From Silvimonas soli (GTDB taxonomy: Bacteria; Pseudomonadota; Gammaproteobacteria; Burkholderiales; Chitinibacteraceae), in contig NZ_CP106736.1 of NCBI RefSeq assembly GCF_030035605.1, positions 1,302,001-1,366,000 on the forward strand: a stretch of DNA of 64,000 nucleotides. Reading direction: 5' to 3'. The notes under the pieces are model-generated. The model did no database searches. It had not been told where the DNA came from and saw nothing but the letters and a program-made list of their open reading frames with translations. How positions within the stretch are numbered: the stretch's first letter is position 1; each line of letters opens with the position of its first letter. Below, piece by piece: positions 37,754-46,430 of this stretch. Both the position numbers and the translations under genes were made by a program.

Positions 37754-37793
37754 ATGACAAAGCCGCGTCGTTTTGATGACGACTGCGTGACTC
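37754..37793 (-). promoter_or_regulatory. PhoB-box-like array upstream of plcP-agt
   Basis: On the minus strand, 7-base units GAGTCAC (37787-37793), TCGTCAT (37776-37782) and TTGTCAT (37754-37760) lie in 11-base register, with one poor unit between the last two. The last unit runs into GTCATGCGC, the same string that ends the olsB array. A weak -10 (CAAGAT) lies 11 bases on. The array ends 46 bases before the plcP ATG. PhoB binding is inferred. Confidence 0.5.
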
Positions 37794-37875
37794 GCGCCAG
37801 GCGGCAGGTTCTTGACATACCGTAACTGCGACAGGGATAGTCAGGGCCGTACCTTTGCCTGACCAAAGCATCACC

Positions 37876-38082
37876 ATGAACCAGCCTGTCCGCCCCGACA
37901 CCCCCTGCATCGCCGTTTGCTCCACCGGGCTCGGTGACGACGTTTGTCGTGGTTGCGGCAGAACCTTTCAGGAGGTCGCCCACTGGGTAGCGCTGACGGC
38001 ACAGGAGCGCGAAGCCGTCTGGCAAAGGCTGGAAGCCCACTGGGCCGGACTTGGCCTGACGCCGCCGTGGCTGCGCAAGTAA
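37876..38082 (+). CDS. DUF1289 small cysteine protein
   Basis: The 68-residue protein has the DUF1289 pattern PCIAVCSTGLGDDVCRGCGRTFQEVAHWVALTAQEREAVWQRL, with four cysteines likely to bind metal. The molecular role of the family is unknown. ATG at 37876 is preferred; an upstream in-frame codon at 37855 would add seven residues. It is divergent from plcP and shares its intergenic region. Confidence 0.85.
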   Translation: MNQPVRPDTPCIAVCSTGLGDDVCRGCGRTFQEVAHWVALTAQEREAVWQRLEAHWAGLGLTPPWLRK

Positions 38083-38230
38083 CCCCCGTCCACTCGATGT
38101 TTGATCCGGACCGCCCACGCTAGTCTTCTCGCGTGACGGTTTGATGAAGCAAACCTTGCAGCAAGGGCCATCGCCCCGATGAAGTGACGACGAGGTTTGT
38201 CAGCTGTAGTGGCAACCGGAGTCCAAACAA

Positions 38231-38259
38231 CAAAAAACCCGCAAATTGCGGGTTTTTTC
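38231..38259. terminator. Bidirectional intrinsic terminator
   Basis: A perfect stem AAAACCCGCAA/TTGCGGGTTTT lies between the plus-strand DUF1289 gene and the minus-strand PEP-CTERM gene. T-runs are present on both strands. Confidence 0.88.
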
Positions 38260-38298
38260 AGGCGCTCGCTGCACAGTGTGCAGATCAAGACTGGGCGA

Positions 38299-39108
38299 TC
38301 AGGACACCAGCAATGCCGGTTCATCCGATGAGTCTGCGCGCTTTTTGCTTCGCTGCGACAGCCATCCCATCCCGATCATGCCCAGACCCAGCAAAGCCCA
38401 GGTTTCCGGCTCGGGAACCGCTGACAGTAACTGCACGCTGGGAATCGAAGCGTTGATACTGAAATCCAGACTGGCATCAACGGTATGCCGGTCAGCGTAG
38501 AAAATCTCCAGTTCGTGCCAGCCATGACCCACGGTGTCGGTGGCCAGGTCGGCAAACGACGGCAGCGGATGCACGCCCCCTACTTGCTGCACAAGATGAC
38601 CATCCAGAAATACGAATGCGTCGTCATCAGCCCGCAGCGAAAAAGTAAGCGCTGTAGTGCCTGTGGTTTTGAACCAGCCGGTATAGACCGCCGTCTGGAA
38701 CGCAGAAGAATCATTACTGCCGGATGCATGCGGCGCATAAATATCGTTAAGCGCAACCGGCAACATCGTGGTGTAGCCCGAGCCGTCGTAGCTCAAATGG
38801 CTGTTGTTGCTGACGTCGCTCCCTCGTCCCCACCAGTTGATATTGCGATTGACATCAATATCATGCACCACAGGATTTGAGGGATTGCTTGAGTATGCGG
38901 TGTTCAACGTCGGCAGACCGTTATAGAGCGTCGGGTTAACCATGTTGTAAAAAACATCGCTGCAACAGTGCCCCTCAAAATCCGGGTCGTGATTGGTGTC
39001 TGAATAATAGTCAGCCATCAACGTCCCCGTGACCGTATAAGCCCCAGCTATCGCGCTGACCCCCAGCCCCGCCAGCAACAACGCTATTTTCGCCGCATTT
39101 TTGTACAT
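38299..39108 (-). CDS. PEP-CTERM exported protein with fibro-slime/PA14-like domain
   Basis: The 269-residue exported protein has a signal peptide (KIALLLAGLGVSAIAGA), a beta-rich domain and a C-terminal sorting signal VPEPETWALLGLGMIGMGWLSQRSKKR. The domain includes NHDPDFEGHCCSDV, YTGWFKTTGTTALTFSLRADDDAFVFLDGHLVQQVGGVH and GWHELEIFYADRH, resembling fibro-slime/PA14 sugar-binding modules. PEP-CTERM proteins are processed by an exosortase and often function in exopolysaccharide-rich surfaces. No exosortase is in this window. The gene is monocistronic with an A+T-rich upstream region. Confidence 0.85.
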   Translation of the reverse strand: MYKNAAKIALLLAGLGVSAIAGAYTVTGTLMADYYSDTNHDPDFEGHCCSDVFYNMVNPTLYNGLPTLNTAYSSNPSNPVVHDIDVNRNINWWGRGSDVSNNSHLSYDGSGYTTMLPVALNDIYAPHASGSNDSSAFQTAVYTGWFKTTGTTALTFSLRADDDAFVFLDGHLVQQVGGVHPLPSFADLATDTVGHGWHELEIFYADRHTVDASLDFSINASIPSVQLLSAVPEPETWALLGLGMIGMGWLSQRSKKRADSSDEPALLVS

Positions 39109-39591
39109 GCTTGCATCTCCGGAAAAACTACTTGCCTAAATTCAAATCGCTTACTTTCCGATGTAATTATTATTTATTTTGTAAGCAAAATTAAATTTAT
39201 AGAAAGTTAATTTCTTACGCAAGTGCCTTTCATCGGAACAAAAATTCAAACGCCCGCGATAAGCATGGCGAAAGGGTTTCTGCTAGATTCGAGCCTGCCC
39301 TCGCAGCCAACGCGGCAGTAAAAATACATCCGCCCAAGTGTCGAGCAATTTTCAAAACCCAGTCAAATAGCACACTGCGGCCATGCGACATGCTTGTCTT
39401 TATCCCGCCCAGAGCATTACGAGTCATATTAAAAACAAATAGCTGCCAGGCGGATGCTACAGACAAGACTGAAATGGCCATTCAGCCGCTGACAAACGCC
39501 ACCGCAGCACTAATTGGAAGTTACTTACAAAAGAAGAGTAGCCCAGTACTATCGAACACTGGCGAAGCCAGACATTAGCGCGGCCAGACGG
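39109..39591. other. A+T-rich intergenic region
   Basis: About 480 bases between the PEP-CTERM and DUF1272 genes. Bases 39130-39230 are strongly A+T-rich and contain an imperfect inverted repeat bounded by GTAAG (39181) and CTTAC (39214-39218). This side probably carries the PEP-CTERM promoter. No gene is supportable. Confidence 0.5.
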
Positions 39592-39897
39592 TTAACGCTG
39601 CCCCGGCGCGATGACACTCAGTGCCGCTGCCCAGCGTTGATGTGCTGCCAGATCAACTGGCTTGTACCTCACGACAGAACTCGCCGGATCATTCCCCAAA
39701 AAATTGCCATCCTTGCGATCCTGAGTCGGGCGAATGGGCCGAGGCACAAAGCCCCCACCGCAGTTAGGGCACACATTCAGCAACGCCTCGACGCAATCCA
39801 CGCAAAAGGTGCACTCATACGAGCAAATGCGCGCCTCGGGCGAATCGGCAGGCAATGCTTTATTGCATTGTTCACAACTTGGCCTGAGTTCCAGCAT
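39592..39897 (-). CDS. DUF1272 zinc-ribbon-like protein
   Basis: This 101-residue protein starts MLELRPSCEQCNKALPADSPEARICSYECTFCVDCVEALLNVCPNCGGGFVPRPIRP. Eight cysteines are arranged in pairs, the DUF1272 pattern, and probably bind zinc. The function of the family is unknown. It is monocistronic. Confidence 0.88.
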   Translation of the reverse strand: MLELRPSCEQCNKALPADSPEARICSYECTFCVDCVEALLNVCPNCGGGFVPRPIRPTQDRKDGNFLGNDPASSVVRYKPVDLAAHQRWAAALSVIAPGQR

Positions 39898-40389
39898 GGC
39901 AGATCATCCACTTCGGTTGATTGAACCATAACCATATGGACAAATCGTCATCCAGCCAATGCCTGCCCAAGACCACTCCCGGACAATTCAGGTCACGTCG
40001 GTCGGACTGGAGTTACCTGGCATTCTGCGGCCCTTTCCACCGAGGCCAACGTCAAAAACGTCAAAAACACTCCCAAGCTTCGATCTCCACCGTGCCATTT
40101 GTGTACGAACGCAAAGAACCCTTGAAAGCCTGGCTTTCAGGGGTTCTTTGAATTCCCAAGATATTTCTTGAAAGGATATTTAGCGCCGAGTTATCTATCG
40201 ATCACATCAACCCAAGGCCGTATTTTTACCTGTCTTTTAATCGATAAAATCCCAACCTGGGATGAAAGAGGTGGCTACTTTTCGAGATCAGCAGGCCACT
40301 CCCTCGCTTTATGGGTTCGATCGCCATTAGGAAACCGCACCCCATGCCCAAGGCAGTCGCGGACATCGGGTCGCACGGTAAACCGCAGA
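39898..40389. other. Intergenic region with long hairpin
   Basis: About 490 bases with no gene having both a ribosome binding site and recognisable sequence. It contains the long inverted repeat at 40112-40150 (separate entry). Confidence 0.5.
40112..40150. repeat. Long near-perfect inverted repeat
   Basis: CAAAGAACCCTTGAAAGCC pairs with GGCTTTCAGGGGTTCTTTG over 19 positions with one G-T type mismatch, around a one-base centre. It has no T-run on either side, so it is not a standard terminator. It lies downstream of the secreted unknown at 40390-40893 and upstream of the DUF1272 gene. Confidence 0.8.
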
Positions 40390-40893
40390 TTAAAAGCTAT
40401 GCCGAACGGTCAGCGTCGCACCCTTGTTGTGGGTGACCCGCGCGGAACCAGAAAACGCCCAGTCGCTAACGATCAACGATAGTCGTCGCTGCGGTTGTGG
40501 GCCAAACGGTGATGTCGGGTTCGACGACTGGGCAAGCATGAGTTGCGGCGCCGTTGAAGTACCCATATGAAAATAATTCGGAGTCTGCTGCCCGGCCGCA
40601 GTCGATGGCGCGGCCTTCCCTGCGGGAGCAATCGGGAAGTCGTGGGCGAACTGTGCGTTATAGAAGTTCTCAGCTTGGACGTAAAACGGCTTGCCCTGAG
40701 TCACCCGATATTCCAATTCAGAGCGGTGCAAATAACCTGGTTCCGAATTGGCCCGCGCAATCGTCACGGGCGGCGGCACGATATTCGCAATGGTCACTTC
40801 ACGGGGCGACTCAATGACAATGCCATCCGCGAATGCATATCCGCTCAGCATAAAGAAAACTGCGTCGACAATCCTTTCGCTCAGGCAGCTCAT
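40390..40893 (-). CDS. Exported protein of unknown function
   Basis: I do not recognise this 167-residue protein. It has a probable signal peptide (IVDAVFFMLSGYAFA, cleavage before DG) and a mature part rich in P, A, S and Q without cysteine. It ends SDWAFSGSARVTHNKGATLTVRHSF. GGAGG nine bases before ATG 40893 supports real translation. The tail could be a beta-strand with a terminal phenylalanine as in outer-membrane proteins, but the chain is too short to say. Neighbours give no clue. Confidence 0.55.
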   Translation of the reverse strand: MSCLSERIVDAVFFMLSGYAFADGIVIESPREVTIANIVPPPVTIARANSEPGYLHRSELEYRVTQGKPFYVQAENFYNAQFAHDFPIAPAGKAAPSTAAGQQTPNYFHMGTSTAPQLMLAQSSNPTSPFGPQPQRRLSLIVSDWAFSGSARVTHNKGATLTVRHSF

Positions 40894-41252
40894 AGAGAGG
40901 CCTCCAATAAAGGAATTGAAACGTCACGCCCCCGATTTTTTATGTCTGAACAGACCGCCTTTACTGCTTCGCATTCAACCCTGCATTGTAGTCAGCCCTT
41001 CGCCGCTGGCTACTTTAATAAGCAGCGCCCAACACGCTCCTGCTGGACGGTCGCCTCTGCGGTCTTCGAAATCGTCACCCATGCGCCCCCCTTGTCGCGA
41101 TGATCAGGTATTCACTGTCCGCATTTGCCGTGCATCCTTAGTGCGGAGGCAGCCAAAACAAGAACCCTCCAAAAATTGTCGCCGCTCCGTCTTTATATTT
41201 TTGGGCCCAAGGTGCTGCAGCAAGTAATTGCGTGAAAACGAATAACTGAAAA
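40894..41252. other. Intergenic region
   Basis: About 360 bases between the secreted unknown and the GH35 gene. I see no gene, strong hairpin or promoter consensus here. Confidence 0.4.
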
Positions 41253-43214
41253 TCAAGCGTCAGGCCGTCCCACTAGCGGAATTGGAGCGGCTGCAAGCTG
41301 GTGCAAGTCAAAAATGATGATGTCGTTTATCCCTGCTCGCAACCAGGGCGCTGGGCAATAAAGCCGCGTCTGTGGACCGATTTTCCAGTAGCGCCCAAGA
41401 TTGCGGCCATTGACCCACACAACGCCCTTGGTCCACTGACTCATGTCTAGAAAAGTGTCCCCTGTTTCGGTCAGATTAAAGCTCACTTTGAAAAACAGGC
41501 CGCTCTTCGCTGGATTCGTGCATACGCTTTTTAAATTGGCAATGAACGACTCATCCATTGGCAGTGGCACGATTTCCCATCCCTGCAACTGGCTGGTCTG
41601 GCCCATCGAATCGGTCAGCGAAACCGACTGCGTTATGCCCTTCCGGTCAATCATGTCGGTGCCATAATTAACCCGCCCCATACCTTCAACCAGAATCTCC
41701 AGCAACGCGTTTGATGGCACCGCGGGAAGTGTCATGTCAGTTCCCGGGGTCACCGCCGCGTAGTCCCGCGTGTAGCCAACGGGGACTGCTGGCCGGGAAA
41801 GAGCGCCGGCATATTGGCCCGCCAGGAAAATCGTGGCGTAGTCGTGTAGCTCGGTCACTTTCATTTTCTCGGCGCCACTGGAGCCCAATGTCCTCCGATA
41901 CAACGCAAATCCGAAGGATTGGCCAAACATCTCAAAGGGCAACGGGGCAATCGTCTGGCTGGCAGGCAGCGCCGAAGGCAAGTTGTCCCAGATCGATGCA
42001 TAAAGCGTCGGAAGCGGTGCACTGGCACCGGTCAGTGTCAGAGTGCCGGGAAGTGCAGGTGCTGCGGCGGGTGGTGTACTCAAATGAGATGCAATCAGAT
42101 TACGATATGTCAGGAACTTGGCCGTTGCCGCACCTTGTTCGCTGATCGGAGCGAAGTAATCGTAACTGGTAATGTCAGGCTGATACTGCCCAGTTCCTAT
42201 TTCAAGATTGGCGCCAGCAAAAAAGCCAAAGCTCGTACCGCCATGCACCATATACAGATTGAATGACTGCTTTCTCTGCATGAAGCTGGCCAGTTCCGAC
42301 GAAATGTCAGCTGTCGATCCGCCCAATTCGGCATCACCCCAATGCGAGAACCACCCCGTATAGACCTCGCCTGCCATCGCAGGCACCGCAGCAAAGTGAC
42401 TGCGGGACGTGCTGATCGCGGATGACGACCCGTTACTCAGGGCAATGGCACCGCCGGCCACGTTGGAGCGGCTATGCATCAGTTCGGCTATGCCATCTTC
42501 GGTGTAGAACGGCCCGGCAATTCCGTTCTGCAGCCAGCATTGCCGGATTTCTTCAATATATACAGCGTTGCTGTCGAACGAGCCGAATTCGTTTTCAACC
42601 TGCAACATCAGGATTGGGCCGCCATTGCTGGCCATCAGCGGCGCGATACGCGGTGCCAGTTCGGCAATATAGCGTCGGACTGCGGCCATATAGCGTGGGT
42701 CGGAAACGCTGTCTGTGCGTAGTTTGATGTCAGGGTAAGCAAGCAGATATGAGGGAATACCGCCAAGATCCCACTCAGCACACACGTAGGGACCTGGGCG
42801 GACCAACACCCACAAGCCCTCCGATTGGCACAGCCGGATAAACGACTCGATATCCCTGTTCTCGGTGCTGAAGTCGAACACGCCTGGGCTGGACTCGTGG
42901 TAGTTCCATATGATGTAGATGGAAATGGTATTCAGCCCCATCGCCTTCGCCATTTGAATACGGTGCTGCCAGTATTCGACTGGAATGCGCGCCGGGTGCA
43001 TTTCACCGCTGCGAATCTGGAACGACTGCCCGTCAATCAGGAAGTCGTTGCTGTTGGTGGCAAAGGAGAATGCATGCCGCCCCACGGGTACCGGTTCAAC
43101 TGGACTGCCCGTGCCTCCCGAAGAGCCTGTGCTGGGGGAGTCGTTTCCGCCACCACCGCATGCAGACAGGACGGGAATCAATGAAGCAAATGCCAGGAAT
43201 GCCCTGCGGTCCAT
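41253..43214 (-). CDS. GH35 beta-galactosidase lipoprotein
   Basis: The 653-residue exported protein has a lipobox LSAC with C19, a preceding RR pair (DRRAFLAFAS) and a glycine/serine linker. The GH35 barrel follows: GEMHPARIPVEYWQHRIQMAKAMGLNTISIYIIWNYHE, RPGPYVCAEWDLGGIPSYL, LQVENEFGSF with acid/base E209, and AGEVYTGWFSHWGDAE with nucleophile E283. A C-terminal jelly-roll includes DTFLDMSQWTKGVVWVNGRNLGRYW. It would remove terminal beta-galactose from plant-type polysaccharide at the cell surface. It stands alone. Confidence 0.92.
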   Translation of the reverse strand: MDRRAFLAFASLIPVLSACGGGGNDSPSTGSSGGTGSPVEPVPVGRHAFSFATNSNDFLIDGQSFQIRSGEMHPARIPVEYWQHRIQMAKAMGLNTISIYIIWNYHESSPGVFDFSTENRDIESFIRLCQSEGLWVLVRPGPYVCAEWDLGGIPSYLLAYPDIKLRTDSVSDPRYMAAVRRYIAELAPRIAPLMASNGGPILMLQVENEFGSFDSNAVYIEEIRQCWLQNGIAGPFYTEDGIAELMHSRSNVAGGAIALSNGSSSAISTSRSHFAAVPAMAGEVYTGWFSHWGDAELGGSTADISSELASFMQRKQSFNLYMVHGGTSFGFFAGANLEIGTGQYQPDITSYDYFAPISEQGAATAKFLTYRNLIASHLSTPPAAAPALPGTLTLTGASAPLPTLYASIWDNLPSALPASQTIAPLPFEMFGQSFGFALYRRTLGSSGAEKMKVTELHDYATIFLAGQYAGALSRPAVPVGYTRDYAAVTPGTDMTLPAVPSNALLEILVEGMGRVNYGTDMIDRKGITQSVSLTDSMGQTSQLQGWEIVPLPMDESFIANLKSVCTNPAKSGLFFKVSFNLTETGDTFLDMSQWTKGVVWVNGRNLGRYWKIGPQTRLYCPAPWLRAGINDIIIFDLHQLAAAPIPLVGRPDA

Positions 43215-43808
43215 AAACTAACTCTGAGATAAATTGCAATGTAACCATCCCGCTCCATGCGGTTTGCAATGGATCAACGATGGACGTGAGTGGTAAACGT
43301 TCTCTTTTAATGGATTTCAGAAGAGTGAGCCTGAGCAAATCTGAGCAGAACGGAAGAACAGAAAGCAGGCGTGAACTTTAACTGAAATCAAGCTAAAACA
43401 GCTGTTTTCAAAGGACTGCGCAAATGGCGCTTCGTCATCCAGTACGCCAATGAAAAAACCGGCTCCGCAGCCTGGTCTGTGACAAGCTCCGCAATCAAGC
43501 GCGTATCAGCAAGCCGGCATTATTGGGCTGATGCCACTTCTTCTTGGATGAGAAAAACAGGAAAGAAGGAAGAAGACCGGTAGCCAGCGCAACAAGGCTG
43601 ATCAAGCGGGATCAGGTCGATACGGTCTGCGGCTCAACATTGTGGTATGTGTCTGAGAGTTTCTGGATTGCAACGCTCAGGAAGCCAGAACTATCCTCAA
43701 TAAGCAATGCCTGCTTCCCGGCCTAAGCGGACTGATCACGTGGCAATAGCTAACGCCATCAACTGTGTATCCACTTCGGTTCCGCAGACCAACCCGTGTC
43801 GTAATCCG
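43215..43808. other. Noncoding stretch between GH35 gene and ligD
   Basis: Nearly 600 bases with only short unsupported reading frames. The left end should hold the GH35 promoter. No ligD terminator with a T-run is evident. The middle part could be decayed coding sequence, but nothing is recognisable. Confidence 0.45.
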
Positions 43809-46415
43809 TCACGATGACGCAAACCGCTGTCTCAAAGAGTCAGTCAGTCGCACGCGCTGCTGGTCGTATTCCGCCCAAGGGCCGACCTTTTGCTGTGCAA
43901 GACGGTCGGGGACGTTGTGGATGGTCCAGAAAGAGGCACTTTCCAACCAGGGCAGTTCGTCCCATGAGATGGGGGTGGCAACACTCGGCGTTTCGCGCGC
44001 CCGTGTCGAGTATGCGGCCACGGCTGTTGCGCCCCGCGCGTTACGCAGGTAATCCACAAATATCCGACCTGTACGCTGGGCTTTGCTCATGATCGCGACG
44101 AAGCGCTCCGGCAAGGCAGTGGCCAGATGTGAGGCCAGCACATGGGTCAATGCCTTCGCCTCTTCCCAGTTCAAAGATGGTTTGAGGGGCACTTCCACGT
44201 GCAAGCCTTTGCCGCCGGTGGTTTTCAGAAACGTCGGTAAATCCAGTTCTTCCAGCAAGCCTTTCAACAGTTGCGCGCCTTCTACGACGGTTTGCCAAGC
44301 GACCTCTGGTGCCGGGTCCAGGTCAAAGATCAGTCGGTCCGGTTTCTCCAGTGTTTTGGCCGTGGAACCCCAAGTATGGAGTTCCAGCACGCCCGACTGG
44401 ACCAGTGCGATCACCGAGTGCAAGTCATTGGCGATCATGTATCTGGCGGAACCACTTTCGCCAGCGATATCAATGGCGGTGAGTCCTTCAGGCAAAGAAT
44501 CACTTAGATGTTTCTGAAAAAAACACGGATGCTCTGCGCCTTGCGGACAGCGGACCAGCGTCAATGGGCGATCGTGCAATTGCGGCAGCACGTAATCGGC
44601 AACTGCCTGGTAATAGCGCGCGATGGCCAGTTTGGTGTCGCCAGTGCCCGGGAAAACAATCCGGCCAGGATGAGTGATGGAGACACCCGCAACATCCGTC
44701 GCTGCGGACTGTGAGGCGGGTTTGGCCTTGACTTTGATGGCTTGCGCAACTGGTTTTGATGGAGCCTTCGGCACGTCGACGGGCGTTTCCGGCACGACCG
44801 CGTGAGCCGGTTTGTCTGGCCTCAGACCAAGAAAAGCAGCCTGGCGCAGACGCTTCTCTGCGGTCCATTCGGCAAAGCGCACCTCCACCACCAGTTCCGG
44901 TTTTACCCAGTGCACATGCGCCCGTTCGCGCGGTGCAATCCGGCTCGTTGCGTCGTCAAATGGGGCTGTCTTGCGTTCCAGTTGTTCAAGCCGCGTGGCG
45001 AGCAGCTTGAGCATTTTTTCATTAAAACCAGTCCCTACGCGCCCGGCATACTGAAAATGGCCGTCGGCATCGTAAGTGCCCAGCAACAACGCGCCAAATC
45101 CGCTGCGGCTGCCTTCCGGCGCGGTGAAGCCACCCACCACGAACTCTTGTCGTTGCTGGCACTTGAGCTTGAGCCAGTTACGGTTGCGCACCGACTCGTA
45201 CGGTGCATCGGCGCGCTTCAGGATCAAACCTTCCAGCCCATGATGACAAGCATGGGCGAAGGCGTCGTCCATCTGACCTTGCAAGTGGTCGCTAAGCCGT
45301 AACGCGCTATTCTTGGGCAATTTATCGAGCAATGCCGCCAGCTTTTGTTTACGAGTCAGCAAGGGCTCGGGGCGGATATCTACGCCATCCAGGAATAGCA
45401 CGTCAAAAATGTAGTACATCAGCCGCGGCGGTTTGTCGTTGCCCGGGTCGTCCGCAAACGCATTCTGCAATGACTGAAAGCTCATGCTGCCATCCGGTTT
45501 GACCCCAACCAGTTCGCCATCCAGCCAAGCGGTATCCAGCGGCAGTTGGGCCAGTTCGCTGGCGATCTTTTCCAGGCGGGAAGTCCAGTCTTTGGCATTC
45601 CGGCTATACAGCCTGGCAGAGCCCGCTTCGATTCGCGCCAGCATGCGATAACCGTCAAACTTGATTTCGGCAATCCAGTGTTGGTGATTAACGGGCAAGG
45701 TGGTGACCAAGCTGGCCAGTTGCGGCTTGACCATGATCGGCAGCGTACTTTCTGCTGGTGACGTTGGTTTACCGCGCGAGCGTTTGGCAGCGGTGTGGGC
45801 CACAGCGTCGTTTGTCCGGCTACTAGCGCGGGCGGCAACCGGGGCGTCGTCGATTTCGTCGATCAAGCGGCCTGTTGCCACGCTTTTATCCAGCTCATCG
45901 GTAACTTCCGCCGCCGCGCCAGTTCGCGCGGCATCGTCGTCCACTTTGACCAACAGCCAGTTTTCCACATCGCGTTTGTCGTCAGGACGGTGGTGCATGC
46001 GAATCAGATCCCAAGTCCCTTTCAGTTTTTCGCCATTCAACCGGAAATGCAGATGCCCTTTGGCATAACCTTTGGCGGCATCTTCCAGTGGCTGCCAGGT
46101 ACCGCGATCCCACAGCATGACTTTGCCTGAACCATATTGATGCGGCGGAATGACACCCTCAAAGTCGCCGTAGGCAATCGGATGATCTTCCACCTGCACA
46201 GCAAGGCGTTTAACTGCGGGATCAAGGCTCGGCCCTTTGGGAACCGCCCAGCTTTTGAGCACACCATCCAGCTCCAGCCGAAAGTCGTAATGCAGATTGC
46301 GCGCGTCATGTTTCTGGATCACATAGCGCAACACTGGCCCTGACTTGGTCGTCTTGCCTTCGGGTTCCGGCGTTGCCTTGAAATTACGTTTGGCGCGGTA
46401 GGCGTGCAAGGCCAT
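43809..46415 (-). CDS. ligD: Multifunctional non-homologous end-joining DNA ligase LigD
   Basis: The 868-residue enzyme has the Pseudomonas-type order phosphoesterase-ligase-polymerase. The 3'-phosphoesterase has H36, H42 and D44 in HDARNLHYDF. The ATP-dependent ligase has adenylated K252 in AEIKFDGYRM, and FDVLFLDGVDIRPEPL. The primase-polymerase has LIFDLDPAPE and LKTTGGKGLHVEVPL. A low-complexity linker (about 170-225) joins the first two. It processes and seals double-strand breaks with Ku, whose gene lies 15 bases upstream. The length is normal. Confidence 0.96.
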   Translation of the reverse strand: MALHAYRAKRNFKATPEPEGKTTKSGPVLRYVIQKHDARNLHYDFRLELDGVLKSWAVPKGPSLDPAVKRLAVQVEDHPIAYGDFEGVIPPHQYGSGKVMLWDRGTWQPLEDAAKGYAKGHLHFRLNGEKLKGTWDLIRMHHRPDDKRDVENWLLVKVDDDAARTGAAAEVTDELDKSVATGRLIDEIDDAPVAARASSRTNDAVAHTAAKRSRGKPTSPAESTLPIMVKPQLASLVTTLPVNHQHWIAEIKFDGYRMLARIEAGSARLYSRNAKDWTSRLEKIASELAQLPLDTAWLDGELVGVKPDGSMSFQSLQNAFADDPGNDKPPRLMYYIFDVLFLDGVDIRPEPLLTRKQKLAALLDKLPKNSALRLSDHLQGQMDDAFAHACHHGLEGLILKRADAPYESVRNRNWLKLKCQQRQEFVVGGFTAPEGSRSGFGALLLGTYDADGHFQYAGRVGTGFNEKMLKLLATRLEQLERKTAPFDDATSRIAPRERAHVHWVKPELVVEVRFAEWTAEKRLRQAAFLGLRPDKPAHAVVPETPVDVPKAPSKPVAQAIKVKAKPASQSAATDVAGVSITHPGRIVFPGTGDTKLAIARYYQAVADYVLPQLHDRPLTLVRCPQGAEHPCFFQKHLSDSLPEGLTAIDIAGESGSARYMIANDLHSVIALVQSGVLELHTWGSTAKTLEKPDRLIFDLDPAPEVAWQTVVEGAQLLKGLLEELDLPTFLKTTGGKGLHVEVPLKPSLNWEEAKALTHVLASHLATALPERFVAIMSKAQRTGRIFVDYLRNARGATAVAAYSTRARETPSVATPISWDELPWLESASFWTIHNVPDRLAQQKVGPWAEYDQQRVRLTDSLRQRFASS

Positions 46416-46430
46416 GGCGAGCTCCCGGTT

